Below, one piece after another: positions 52,506-61,066 of a stretch of DNA of 64,000 nucleotides. A model generated the notes under the pieces. That model ran no database searches and was not told the origin of the DNA. It saw only the letters and a program-made list of their open reading frames with translations. The DNA comes from Shimazuella kribbensis DSM 45090 (lineage in GTDB: Bacteria; Bacillota; Bacilli; Thermoactinomycetales; Thermoactinomycetaceae). Made by a program: the position numbers and the translations under genes. Position 1 is the first letter of the stretch; every line of letters starts with the position of its first letter. Location: contig NZ_ATZF01000013.1 of the NCBI RefSeq assembly GCF_000428065.1, positions 62,001-126,000 of the forward strand, in the 5' to 3' direction.

Positions 52506-53390
52506 ATGAAGACATGGCAATATGGATTGATTGTTTTTTTAGGTGGATGTAGTTATGGGGTATTATCTACTTTTGTCAAACTGGCTTATTCAGCAGGTTT
52601 TTCGGTGACAGAAGTAACAGGAGGCCAATATTTATTTGGGGCAATCCTTACTTGGATACTGTATCTGTTTACCAAAAAGCAGAAATTAAGGTTAAAACAA
52701 GCGGCTAAACTGTTATTATCGGGAATTCCATTTGGTTTAACAGGTGTATTTTATTATCAAGCACTTCAAACGCTTGATGCTTCCCTAGCAATCATTTTTC
52801 TTTTTCAGTTTGTTTGGATTGGCACCTTGTTGGATTGGATCATTTTTAAGAAAAAGCCAACGAAAGGGAAAGTTATTTCCATTGGAATGCTTATTTTAGG
52901 TTCGGTTCTAGGTGCGGGACTAGTTGCAAAAAGTGAAGTTGCCGTATCCTTTGAAGGGACAGTATGGGGATTGCTTTCTGCTTTAACCTTTACTACTTTT
53001 ATCTTTCTAAGCGGGTCCGTAGGAAAAGATACCCCACCTGCTTTGAAAAGTGCTTTGTTATCTACAGGTGGCTTAATTACGGTACTTTCATTTTTTCCGC
53101 CAACATTTCTATTTGATTTACCTGTTTTACTAGGTGTGGCTCCTTATGGATTATTTCTAGGATTGTTTGGTGTTGCTTTGCCACCGCTTTTATTTTCCAT
53201 TGGCATGCCCAAAGTTGGCCCAGGATTAGGTACCATTTTAACTGCATCTGAACTTCCCGTAGCAGTAATCATGTCTTCTCTTATCTTGTCTGAATTGGTA
53301 AGTTTTACACAATGGTTAGGAGTTGTCATCATATTAGCTGGGATTGTGGTGGGGAATGTAAAAAAACGTAAAGGTGAATTAGCGGTATAA
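52506..53390 (+). CDS. EamA/DMT-family transporter
   Basis: Drug/metabolite transporter of 294 residues with ten spans in two EamA repeats ('GGCSYGVLSTFVKLAYSAGF' opens the first; 'GTVWGLLSALTFTTFIFLSG' the second). Members export metabolites, amino acids or drugs; the substrate is unknown. AGAGGAGG precedes the ATG at 52506. A strong promoter and an intrinsic terminator in its leader suggest control by premature termination. Confidence 0.88.
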   Translation: MKTWQYGLIVFLGGCSYGVLSTFVKLAYSAGFSVTEVTGGQYLFGAILTWILYLFTKKQKLRLKQAAKLLLSGIPFGLTGVFYYQALQTLDASLAIIFLFQFVWIGTLLDWIIFKKKPTKGKVISIGMLILGSVLGAGLVAKSEVAVSFEGTVWGLLSALTFTTFIFLSGSVGKDTPPALKSALLSTGGLITVLSFFPPTFLFDLPVLLGVAPYGLFLGLFGVALPPLLFSIGMPKVGPGLGTILTASELPVAVIMSSLILSELVSFTQWLGVVIILAGIVVGNVKKRKGELAV

Positions 53391-53456
53391 AACAGATCCG
53401 TTTCGGATAATAAGTAATATAGATAATGTGTGGCGTCTTTGCCATTCTCCAATAAA

Positions 53457-53488
53457 ACTCCCACTAGCTAAAACTAGTGGGAGTTTTT
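53457..53488 (+). terminator. terminator of the EamA gene
   Basis: Eleven-base perfect stem ACTCCCACTAG / CTAGTGGGAGT with a 6-base loop and a T run. Confidence 0.88.
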
Positions 53489-53595
53489 GTTTTTCCTTAT
53501 GTTTATTGACAGTCAATGAATAATTCATTTGGAGAATTTGCTAGAGAAAATATTACATGTAAAGAATTAGGCAGGAGATTAAAGGACAGCGGGGT

Positions 53596-53627
53596 GCCCG
53601 CACAACTAGCTAACCGGTTGTGTGGGC
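53596..53627 (-). terminator. GC-rich hairpin at the end of the serine-hydrolase insert
   Basis: Eleven-base stem GCCCGCACAAC / GTTGTGTGGGC with one G-T pair and a 10-base loop, no T tract, just beyond the gene's stop codon. Confidence 0.6.
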
Positions 53628-53648
53628 GTACTAGGCACAGGCCCGGTA

Positions 53649-54869
53649 CTAGTCTTCGATTGCCTGGTAGACAGTGGTCCAGAAGTCGTGGATAAGCCGC
53701 GCTGAATCCGGGGTGGACATCCCGACCTGAGTGAGTAGGACTCCGGTGAGCTGTTTGTCCGGGTCCGCGTACGCCGATGTGCCAGTTCCACCGTCCCAGC
53801 CGAACTGGCCGATGGACGCGTAGTCACCGAGGTAGGTGCGCACCGCCATCCCGAAACCCCAGCCGCCGTGCTGTCCTTGACCGTGCGATATATGGACGTT
53901 GTTTTTGGCCAGTGCGACTCGAGCGGCTGTTTGTTCGAGCGTGAGGCAGTTGGTGGTCATCAGCTGGACGGCAGACCGGGAAAGGATCCTTTTGGTCCCG
54001 TGCATCCCTTGGTTCAGCAGCATTCGGAAGTACACGTGATAGTCGTCGACGGTTGAGACCAGATCGGCTCCCCGGAACGCCACAGGTTGGCTGTACTGTC
54101 CGCCTGCGGCCTTGTCCCACACGATGAACTCTCCAGTCTGCGGATCAGGAGCGTAGCTGGGCGGCAGCCGGTCGATTTTGTCGGCGGGTACGTGAAGGCC
54201 GGTATCCTTCATTCCCAGCGGATCGAGGATGCGTTCGCGCAGGAACGTCTCGAACGGCTGACCCGTGACCCTGGCAACTAGCACAGTGAGCAAGTCATGG
54301 CTGATGTGGTACTGCCACCGCTCTCCGGGCTGGTACATCAGCGGGAGTTGGCCCAGGCGGCGCATCCACTCGTCTGTTCCAGGCACCTCCACCAGGCCTG
54401 GGAAGATCCCCTGCTCGAAGATCGCGTTTTGGATCGGAGATCCCAGCGCCGTCTGATCGATGCCGAGTCCGAACGTGGAGGTCAACAGGTCCCGTACGGT
54501 GATCGGCCGCCGCGCTGGCACGGTGTCGTCCAGCGGACCATCGATCCGTTTCAGCACCTGCCGGTTGGCGAGTTCAGGCAGCCACGTCTCTACCAAGTCG
54601 TCCAGCCGCAGCCTGCACTCGTCGAGCAGGATCATCACCGGCGCGATCGCGACCGGCTTGGAAGTGGACGCCATTCGGAAGATCGTGTCCCGACGCATCA
54701 GAGAGCCGCCATTATGGCGCATCGTACCGATCGCTTCGACGTGCGTCTCACCGTTCCGGCTGACTAGGGCGACAAACCCAGGAATCTTCCCGGAATCGAC
54801 ATGCCGTGCCAGCACATTGCGCATTTTGCGCAGCCCTGTTTCGGAGAAGCCGTTGTTGTTTTGTCCCAT
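53649..54869 (-). CDS. serine hydrolase, class C beta-lactamase/family VIII esterase type, GC-rich insert
   Basis: Protein of 406 residues with the penicillin-binding-protein fold. The nucleophile motif SxxK is in 'FRMASTSKPVAIAP', the second motif is 'YHISHDLLT' (Tyr-x-Ser), and the third near the C-terminus is 'GWDGGTGTSA'. There is no signal peptide, so it is probably a cytosolic esterase or peptidase rather than a secreted beta-lactamase. The coding sequence is GC-rich with G/C-ending codons, while the region just before the ATG (ribosome site GGAGAG) is AT-rich like the host. It ends at a GC-rich hairpin. This points to acquisition from an actinomycete-like donor. Confidence 0.85.
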   Translation of the reverse strand: MGQNNNGFSETGLRKMRNVLARHVDSGKIPGFVALVSRNGETHVEAIGTMRHNGGSLMRRDTIFRMASTSKPVAIAPVMILLDECRLRLDDLVETWLPELANRQVLKRIDGPLDDTVPARRPITVRDLLTSTFGLGIDQTALGSPIQNAIFEQGIFPGLVEVPGTDEWMRRLGQLPLMYQPGERWQYHISHDLLTVLVARVTGQPFETFLRERILDPLGMKDTGLHVPADKIDRLPPSYAPDPQTGEFIVWDKAAGGQYSQPVAFRGADLVSTVDDYHVYFRMLLNQGMHGTKRILSRSAVQLMTTNCLTLEQTAARVALAKNNVHISHGQGQHGGWGFGMAVRTYLGDYASIGQFGWDGGTGTSAYADPDKQLTGVLLTQVGMSTPDSARLIHDFWTTVYQAIED

Positions 54870-55268
54870 TATGAATCTCTCCTTTCTTTCCTATTTTCTG
54901 ACAAACTATAATATTCTGTTGTAATCTTTTTCATTTGGTTCCCCTCTCTTTAGCAGTCCTAATGAAGTGTGGATGATCGTCACGCAATGGACATATATTC
55001 ATCCTTATTTAGTATAAAGGATGAATATTTCAATAGATAGATATAATTTTATTTATATAAATAATATTTTTATACATATTAGTGATGCTTTTTATTAATT
55101 TCCTTTGAACGCTATCCATTATCAGAAGTCTATGTTTTGTTAAGATTTTGCTTCTTATTTCATCCCACATCCTCAGTACATCTATTTAGTAATACTAGGT
55201 AGTTGAGTAGTGTCAATAGTCTGATTTATTTTTTCTCGAAGGGCTGTGTATGCTTTGGTGTGCCATTG
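54870..55268. other. AT-rich intergenic region
   Basis: Upstream side of the GC-rich hydrolase gene. A TATTATAG-like -10 for that gene is possible near 54912 on the minus strand. No gene or repeat seen in the remainder. Confidence 0.35.
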
Positions 55269-55637
55269 TTATTTTCCTTTACCGAGCTTTTTACGAATGT
55301 TTTCGCTCAATTGTTCTTTTCTTTTTCCGATCCAGGTTTGCCCTTGAAGCTCATGTAATAGGTCATCGCAAAAACCACCGACATCCTGACCCACTACATC
55401 CAGCACATCCATTCCCTCTTGTGCGTTGGATTCAAAAAATTCCAGCACATCTTGCAGCATTTTAAACATGATCATGGCAGAGTCATGGTTGGATGCGGAA
55501 TTCCATAAGAAATTCTCAATCTCATTCATTACGATCTGATAATCCTTTGGTAGAGCATCAATCCGTTTTTTGTACGCTTTATATTCCGCTTTTTCTTGTT
55601 TCCATCTTTTTAAAATCGAAAAAATATTATATTCCAT
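55269..55637 (-). CDS. DUF1048-family protein
   Basis: All-helical protein of 122 residues ('ILKRWKQEKAEYKAYKKRID', then 'LPKDYQIVMNEIENFLW'), matching DUF1048, small proteins usually encoded right after a PadR-type regulator. GGAGAATTAGA before the ATG overlaps the padR stop, so the two would be co-translated. Its padR partner here is frameshifted. The function is unknown; a role with PadR in regulation has been suggested by gene context. Confidence 0.85.
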   Translation of the reverse strand: MEYNIFSILKRWKQEKAEYKAYKKRIDALPKDYQIVMNEIENFLWNSASNHDSAMIMFKMLQDVLEFFESNAQEGMDVLDVVGQDVGGFCDDLLHELQGQTWIGKRKEQLSENIRKKLGKGK

Positions 55638-55638
55638 T

Positions 55639-55958
55639 CTAATTCTCCTTTAATTCACTTATTTTTGATGCAATAAAATCCCATTTACGCCAAAAGGTTT
55701 GGAGTTGATTTCGACCGTCAGTGTTTAGTGTGTAGAACTTTCTGGGCGGTCCGATTTCCGAAGGCTTCTTCTGGATGTCGACTAATTTCTTCTTTTCTAG
55801 CCTTAGTAAAATCGTGTATACCGTTCCTTCAACAACATCTTCAAAGCCAAGGGAATTGAGTCTTCTAACGATCTCATAGCCATACGTTTCTTTGCGGCTG
55901 ATGATTCAAGGACACAACCCTCCAGAACCCCCTTTAGCATCTCAGTCAAATTTTCCAA
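55639..55958 (-). pseudogene. PadR-family regulator with a one-base deletion
   Basis: From a TTG at 55958 (AAAGGG 9 bases before) the frame reads MENLTEMLKGVLEGCVLE and then loses phase near 55905. One A more there would restore 'IISRKETYGYEIVRRLNSLG', and the rest follows intact: 'FEDVVEGTVYTILLRLEKKK', 'PPRKFYTLNTDGRNQL' to a stop at 55639, overlapping the DUF1048 gene start. These are clear PadR winged-helix features. A single-base deletion or a sequencing error explains it. Confidence 0.75.
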
Positions 55959-56392
55959 AACTAGCACCCTTTCTACTCCGTATGACTTAGTACTCCTACA
56001 TAATAATACTAAGTAGATGGGAGTGTCAATAGTCTAATTTATTTCTTTTCTTGAAATGGGTTGAGTAGAAGACAATTCTTGAAGAAATATAGGAATTACG
56101 CCATTTGTGGACAATGTTGTGTAATAGACAGAAACCGGAACATCAATGATAGGTAGCTAGCTTATGAGGCAGGGAACACTTATATTCATTTTGCATTCAA
56201 CCAAACATTGGCGTTAAGTCGACAGAAAAGAGATTAAGACTTCGCTTTCCTTGTCCAAGATGCAAATACACAAAAAAATCGGCAGAAAGTTTGCAAATGG
56301 AGTTTTAGGAGAAGAAGAGGTTCAGTTAAGCAATCAATGTTTTGTATTGGTAATAAAGCATACCAAGAATTTAATAAATGAGGATTAATTAA

Positions 56393-56665
56393 TATTACTA
56401 TTTAGAAGATGACTATGGTTGGGAAGCATATCACAAACTGTGGTTTGAAATAAGTCATGGGGGAAAGATACTCGAAGATTTTTTCCAGACTACTCTGCGG
56501 AGTGGATCTAATATTGTTGAAATAATCAGAAATATATCTGTAAAAGAGATGAGGTTTAAACAAAAAGACTCCAAGGTAACTTGGTTTTTATCCTATTTTT
56601 CAAGTCAAAGTGGTGTTCAAGTGATGGTTTTAAATTCTAAAAAGGGCTTACGAGTCAGCCCTTAG
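56393..56665 (+). pseudogene. start-less gene remnant of unknown family
   Basis: Ninety-codon open frame following a stop (56390-56392), with no start codon in its first 60 codons. The translation has normal protein composition ('YLEDDYGWEAYHKLWFEIS', 'DFFQTTLRSGSNIVEIIRN', ending 'LNSKKGLRVSP'). It is probably the 3' part of a truncated gene. I do not recognise it. Confidence 0.35.
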
Positions 56666-56750
56666 TTTTGACTATTGCCTAGTTAAGTGTACCTGGGTTC
56701 CCTTTGCCACTACAAATAGTCGTTTATATGATGTTCCCTTAATTGCAGTT

Positions 56751-56780
56751 GTTGGGCGGCGATAATTCATACCGCCCAAC
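56751..56780 (-). terminator. GC-rich hairpin after the 139-residue GC-rich gene
   Basis: Nine-base stem GTTGGGCGG / CCGCCCAAC with a 12-base loop, 25 bases beyond the stop codon on the minus strand. Confidence 0.55.
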
Positions 56781-56804
56781 ATCCGGCCCTGAGGGCATCA
56801 GCCG

Positions 56805-57224
56805 TCAGTCACGATCGATCCATACCCACAGGCCCGGCAGGGATCGGGTGATGACTCGGAAGACCGTGACGTTGACGGCCCCATGGTTCGCCTTGGTGGC
56901 GTACGCCATCTGGGTGAGGAACGCCTCGCCGTGGTCGTAGTTGGCCACGAACATCAGGTCGTCCATGAGACCGGAGAACCAGTCGATGTCCCCGGCCGTG
57001 ACGCAGGCGGCGTCGCTGACACCGAGATCGACCTGCTCGCAGCGCGTCAGCAGGCTGCTGTACAGGACACGGAAGTCGTTGGTCCAGAGTCCAGCCTTCG
57101 GGGCCAGCTCGACCAGGAGTTGTGCGACCAGTTCTGCCGCTCGGACATCGACGTTGTCATTGTCGTTGCCCCGCTGCATCGCCGAGTTCAGCTTCTCGAT
57201 TTCCTCGATGGTGACGACGGTCAT
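56805..57224 (-). CDS. hypothetical protein, GC-rich insert
   Basis: Protein of 139 residues from the ATG at 57224, 7 bases after GAGGAGAA; an in-frame ATG at 57257 has no ribosome site. It is acidic, mostly helical ('RAAELVAQLLVELAPKAGLW', 'SGLMDDLMFVANYDHGEAFL'), with two Cys and no export signal. Codon use is G/C-ending, unlike the surroundings. I do not recognise the family; it resembles small actinobacterial hypothetical proteins in composition only. A short palindrome lies over its promoter region. Confidence 0.65.
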   Translation of the reverse strand: MTVVTIEEIEKLNSAMQRGNDNDNVDVRAAELVAQLLVELAPKAGLWTNDFRVLYSSLLTRCEQVDLGVSDAACVTAGDIDWFSGLMDDLMFVANYDHGEAFLTQMAYATKANHGAVNVTVFRVITRSLPGLWVWIDRD

Positions 57225-57250
57225 GACTTTCTCCTCAGGTCCGGTGTGGA

Positions 57251-57268
57251 GAGACACGTATGTGTCTC
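57251..57268 (-). promoter_or_regulatory. operator-like palindrome before the GC-rich gene
   Basis: Perfect seven-base arms GAGACAC / GTGTCTC with a 4-base centre, 27 bases upstream of the start codon and next to an AT-rich -10-like stretch. It could be a repressor site or an mRNA 5' hairpin. Confidence 0.4.
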
Positions 57269-57311
57269 ATTACCTATAATTTATCATGGATTGCTAGATA
57301 TGGAAAGCAAT

Positions 57312-57348
57312 AAAAAATGGCCATATAGCGAATCTATGGCCATTTTTT
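57312..57348. terminator. bidirectional-looking terminator
   Basis: Fourteen-base perfect stem AAAAAATGGCCATA / TATGGCCATTTTTT with a 9-base loop. Confidence 0.75.
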
Positions 57349-57426
57349 ATTTATTGGTCACAGTACTCGGATAGAAAATGATACGAAAGGACTTAATGGG
57401 GATTTTTTTATGCCTTGAGAACCTAG

Positions 57427-57466
57427 AAAAAGCCTCCAAACATCTCGCCATGTTTGGAGGCTTTTT
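57427..57466 (-). terminator. terminator of the glnQHMP-type operon
   Basis: Seventeen-base perfect stem from AAAAAGCCTCCAAACAT to its complement, 6-base loop, with an A run on the plus strand that gives a T run on the minus strand. It lies 10 bases after the last stop. Confidence 0.9.
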
Positions 57467-57475
57467 GTATATGAA

Positions 57476-58129
57476 TCAATAAGAGAGTTTCTTCTCTAGT
57501 TTTCTACTTACGATCGATAGAGAATAGTTCACAATGAAGTACATAACAGCAATCGTCAAAAGCAAAGGAATGGTAGCATTGAAGTTTTTGTTGTAGATGA
57601 TCTGTGCATTGTGAGTCAGTTCAGGAAGACTGATCGCCACAGCAAGGGAAGTATCTTTGATCAACGATACAAATTGGCTGACCATCGGTGGGATGGTTCG
57701 TTTAAATCCTTGTGGCATGATGACATGCCATAACGTTTGGATATAACTGAGTCCTTGTGCACGTGCTGCTTCGGTCTGACCGCGATCAACAGAGTTTAGA
57801 CCACTTCTCACGATTTCTGCTATCAAGGAAGAAGTAAAGATGGTCATACTGACGATGACTGATGTGGTGATGGGTAGATCAATATCTAATTGTTTTAATC
57901 CAAAATACCCAAAGAAGATGACAAGTAAGAATGGGATATTACGAATGGTTTCGATATAAAGAATAGCGAGATGAGATAGTACAGGTATTTTGGTATAACG
58001 CAAGATACCAAGAATCGTTCCAAATACAAAACTAAAAACAATAGCAAGAAATGCAACTTCTAATGTAACGAGCAAACCATCCAATAAAAAGAGTAAATGT
58101 GGTTTGGTAAAGACAGCTTGGAAATCCAT
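57476..58129 (-). CDS. glnP: amino-acid ABC transporter permease (GlnP type)
   Basis: Permease of 217 residues with about five spans and the polar amino-acid permease signature 'YIETIRNIPFLLVIFFGYFG' and 'RSGLNSVDRGQTEAARAQGL', the EAA loop that contacts the ATPase. The start is the ATG at 58129; the in-frame GTG at 58138 lies inside the AGGAGGTGA ribosome site. Last gene of a four-gene operon in the Bacillus order Q-H-M-P. Confidence 0.9.
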   Translation of the reverse strand: MDFQAVFTKPHLLFLLDGLLVTLEVAFLAIVFSFVFGTILGILRYTKIPVLSHLAILYIETIRNIPFLLVIFFGYFGLKQLDIDLPITTSVIVSMTIFTSSLIAEIVRSGLNSVDRGQTEAARAQGLSYIQTLWHVIMPQGFKRTIPPMVSQFVSLIKDTSLAVAISLPELTHNAQIIYNKNFNATIPLLLTIAVMYFIVNYSLSIVSRKLEKKLSY

Positions 58130-58141
58130 ACTACTCACCTC

Positions 58142-58795
58142 CTATCGGGAACCTTGTTTGGCCCAGCGTCTCTCTATAAAGTTCACTGCTAAGCTAAGCG
58201 GAATGGTAAGCAAGAGATAAAGACCAGCAACGAAAATATAGATTGGGATAACATCATAATCAACTGCTGCTTCATCTGCTGCATACATAATATCTCCACC
58301 AGCAATCAGTGCAAGAATCGAAGAGTTCTTCACTAGATTGATAAATTGATTTCCTAGTGGCGGGACAATGATTTTGAACGCTTGAGGGAGAATAACATGC
58401 CACATGGTCTGGATATAATTAAGTCCAGATGAACGAGCTGCCTCCATTTGACCTTTGTTAACAGATTGAATTCCAGCACGTACTGCTTCTGCTATAAAGG
58501 AGCTAGTGTAGATCGCTAGACCCAAGGAAGCGACCATAAACTTGGATAAATCTATTCCCAAACTAGGTAAACCAAAGTAAAAGAAGAAGATTTGGATGAC
58601 TAAAGGAGTATTACGGAAAAATTCGACATATGCAGTCCCAAACCACTCCAATGGTTTCACTCTGGAGATACGGAAAATAGCGATGATAACGCCTAGTATC
58701 AAGCTTAATATCAAGGCTACGACACTAACTTCAATCGTGGTCACAAATCCATGAATGAAACTATCTTTGTATACATCCAAGAAGCTAAAATCCAT
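58142..58795 (-). CDS. glnM: amino-acid ABC transporter permease (GlnM type)
   Basis: Permease of 217 residues, paralogue of the next gene, with 'YVEFFRNTPLVIQIFFFYFG' and the EAA loop 'RAGIQSVNKGQMEAARSSGL'. AAGGAG precedes the ATG. The two permeases probably form a heterodimer. Confidence 0.9.
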   Translation of the reverse strand: MDFSFLDVYKDSFIHGFVTTIEVSVVALILSLILGVIIAIFRISRVKPLEWFGTAYVEFFRNTPLVIQIFFFYFGLPSLGIDLSKFMVASLGLAIYTSSFIAEAVRAGIQSVNKGQMEAARSSGLNYIQTMWHVILPQAFKIIVPPLGNQFINLVKNSSILALIAGGDIMYAADEAAVDYDVIPIYIFVAGLYLLLTIPLSLAVNFIERRWAKQGSR

Positions 58796-58918
58796 CAGAC
58801 CACTCCTTTCTTTTCGAAAAGTAAAAGGAAAATTGCTTGTTATTCGCTGATTTAGCGTTTATCTCATGTCGATGAAAAAAGATGGGCTTCGAACACCCAT
58901 CTTTATGCGACATCCAGA

Positions 58919-59758
58919 TTAGTTGGTTTGCAAGACGGAATCAGTAGGTAACTCTTTTGCTGGCTCTTTTTTAAACCATTTTTTATAAAGGGTTGCATAT
59001 TGTCCGTTGTCCCAAATTTCTTTAATGAATGCATTGAGTTCTTTTTGTAATTCGGAGTTTCCTTTTTTCACTGCGATACCATATGGTTCTTTCGTGAATT
59101 GTCCGCCAACAAGTTTTAAGTCTGGATTTTGTTGTTGCATACCCATCAAGATACTATCATCTGTGGTAACAGCTTCTACTTTTCCAGATTTGAGGGCAGT
59201 CAAGGAATCTGCATAGTTTTCATATTCTTCCAAGATAGCTTCTGGAGCCATTTTTTTCATGTTTTTCGCACTGGTAGAACCTTTGGAAGTAGATACTTTT
59301 CTTCCTTTTAGATCTTTGATTGATTGGATTGTGCTATCATTTTTTACAAGCAGAGATTGTCCAGCTAAGAAGTAGATGTTGGAGAAATCTACTTGCTTTT
59401 TACGTTCTTCTGATACGGTCATAGTAGCTGCGATTAAGTCAATGTCACCAGCATCCAAAAGTTTGATTCTTGTTTTGGAAGTTACTTCCTTGAATTCCAC
59501 TTTATTTTCATCACCAAGTAGTTTCTTGGCAAATGCTTTCATCAAATCTACTTCGAACCCTTTAATTTGTTGATCTGCTGGGTCTTTGTATCCAAATAAA
59601 TAAGTATCGAATTTTACACCAGCAACTAATTTGCCGCGTTTTTTTATATTTTCGATGGAGCTACCATCAGTTGAATTTTCGCTATTGGACGTACAAGCAG
59701 TGATAACCATCACCATCATAATTAAGAGAAGACTTACAACCCATTTATTAAAACGCAT
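58919..59758 (-). CDS. glnH: amino-acid-binding lipoprotein (GlnH type)
   Basis: Extracellular solute-binding protein, family 3, 279 residues. The signal peptide ends in a lipobox ITAC, so the mature protein is lipid-anchored. Ligand-fold motifs include 'FKGFEVDLMKAFAKKL'-type here 'QIKGFEVDLMKAFAKKLLGD', 'IDLIAATMTVSEERKKQVDF' and 'KGRKVSTSKGSTSAKN'. Glutamine or glutamate is the probable ligand by family. The start is at 59758, after AGGAGGATACAC; the frame extends upstream to 59797 without a ribosome site. Confidence 0.9.
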   Translation of the reverse strand: MRFNKWVVSLLLIMMVMVITACTSNSENSTDGSSIENIKKRGKLVAGVKFDTYLFGYKDPADQQIKGFEVDLMKAFAKKLLGDENKVEFKEVTSKTRIKLLDAGDIDLIAATMTVSEERKKQVDFSNIYFLAGQSLLVKNDSTIQSIKDLKGRKVSTSKGSTSAKNMKKMAPEAILEEYENYADSLTALKSGKVEAVTTDDSILMGMQQQNPDLKLVGGQFTKEPYGIAVKKGNSELQKELNAFIKEIWDNGQYATLYKKWFKKEPAKELPTDSVLQTN

Positions 59759-59836
59759 GTGTATCCTCCTTAGATGTGAAAAACAGAATGAATGCAATAG
59801 AGTAAGCGCTTACTATATGGATGAACAATATAGATA

Positions 59837-60565
59837 CTAGTGCTTTAAGATACGACTTAAGAATTGTTTGGTACGTTCGTTTTTTGGATTTTCAAAGAAG
59901 TCACTTGGTTTTGTCATTTCCAATATTTTGCCTTCGTCCATGAAAATAACTCGGTCTGCTACTTCTCGTGCGAAGCCCATTTCATGCGTCACAACAACCA
60001 TCGTCATTCCCTCTTTGGCTAAATCACGCATGACATCAAGTACTTCACCAATCATTTCTGGATCTAATGCTGATGTTGGTTCGTCAAACAACATGATTTT
60101 GGGCTTCATCGCAAGTCCTCTTGCAATAGCTACACGTTGTTGTTGCCCGCCAGATAATTGTGAAGGATAGGATGTTGCCTTTTCGGGAATCCCTACTTTG
60201 GTTAAGTACTGCATCGCAGTTTTTTCGGCTTCCTTTTTCCCTATTTGACGTACACGGGTAGGAGCTAGTGTAATATTATCTAGCACAGTTTTGTGAGGAT
60301 AGAGATTGAAATGTTGGAATACCATCCCAATTTCTTGTCGTAGTTTATTAAGGTCGGTTTTTTTATCGTTCACTTTGAATCCGTTGACAGATAATTCACC
60401 ATCTGAAATCGCTTCCAAATGATTAATACAACGGAGCAAAGTACTTTTACCAGATCCACTAGGCCCGAGAATGACCACTACTTCGCCAGTGTTAATTTCC
60501 AGATTAATGTCTTTTAATACTTGGAAATCTCCATACCATTTGTTTACTTCAGAGAATTGTATGAT
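59837..60565 (-). CDS. glnQ: amino-acid ABC transporter ATPase (GlnQ type) with an apparent ATC start codon
   Basis: ATPase of 242 residues if begun at the ATC at 60565-60563. Motifs: Walker A 'GPSGSGKST', Q-loop '[10 protein letters not shown]', signature '[16 protein letters not shown]', Walker B '[14 protein letters not shown]' and switch '[10 protein letters not shown]'. Between the upstream stop and the first in-frame ATG (60478) there is no ATG, GTG or TTG. That ATG would delete the first 29 residues, including the conserved '[16 protein letters not shown]' part. A strong GGAGGTGA lies 7 bases before ATC, and a start there gives [14 protein letters not shown], matching GlnQ family N-termini. 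So ATG seems to have become ATC. Confidence 0.85.
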   Translation of the reverse strand: MIQFSEVNKWYGDFQVLKDINLEINTGEVVVILGPSGSGKSTLLRCINHLEAISDGELSVNGFKVNDKKTDLNKLRQEIGMVFQHFNLYPHKTVLDNITLAPTRVRQIGKKEAEKTAMQYLTKVGIPEKATSYPSQLSGGQQQRVAIARGLAMKPKIMLFDEPTSALDPEMIGEVLDVMRDLAKEGMTMVVVTHEMGFAREVADRVIFMDEGKILEMTKPSDFFENPKNERTKQFLSRILKH

Positions 60566-61064
60566 TTTGCCTTCACCTCCAAAAACAGCTTAAAAACACC
60601 GACAAAAAATATAATATTATTTATCGGATACATAAAATATACATTTTATGAGAATGTCAGTCAAGTGAAACGAGATACAAAAGACGATGAATATAATAAA
60701 ATTATACATATATATTTATATTTTATAGTTTTTATGTATAGAAAAAATCCAAAAGAATCCCGGAAATAATGGTGAAATGGAGGGATGGAAAGTGAACTTG
60801 GTAAGGAAATAAATACTAGGAACATTTTTAAAAACGATGAGCGGGAGAATGATTGTAAATGGAAGTGGAAAGAAGCGAAGCGATAGATTTACCAAACAAA
60901 GAGTGTTATGAAGAAGCACAGGCTATTTGATTCGACTGACCCGAAATAAGTGTCGACCTATAAAAGAATACTCCCTGTAAATTATTCACTATTCAGATAA
61001 ATTACGCAAAAGTTGATATTGATTTCTTGCTTAAAATGTATAAAAGGGGGGCAATGATGGCCCC
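60566..61064. other. AT-rich intergenic region
   Basis: Upstream region of the amino-acid transporter operon on the left, and the end of the methyltransferase gene on the right. No supported gene; a 67-codon minus-strand frame at 60716-60919 has no ribosome site. I did not find a clear TnrA or CodY-type site. Confidence 0.35.
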
Positions 61065-61066
61065 TT
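61044..61066 (-). terminator. terminator overlapping the methyltransferase stop
   Basis: Arms AAGGGGC and GCCCCCCTT (one bulged base) on the minus strand, then TTTATAC. The first arm includes part of the stop codon. Confidence 0.6.

Larger units (their letters stand above)
55959..56804. other. region of gene debris
   Basis: About 850 bases with no intact gene. At about 56240-56310 a short frame encodes RLRLRFPCPRCKYTKK (a CPxC pair, transposase- or ribbon-like). At 56393-56665 a longer frame of 90 codons lacks a start. The right end (56751 on) enters the third GC-rich island. Confidence 0.4.

Noticed and set aside
54297-54767. Plus-strand frame of 156 codons inside the serine-hydrolase gene
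   Set aside because: GC-driven shadow of the real minus-strand gene, which has SxxK and other motifs.
56883-57374. Plus-strand frame of 163 codons
   Set aside because: Shadow of the GC-rich minus-strand gene; its end runs through a terminator hairpin.
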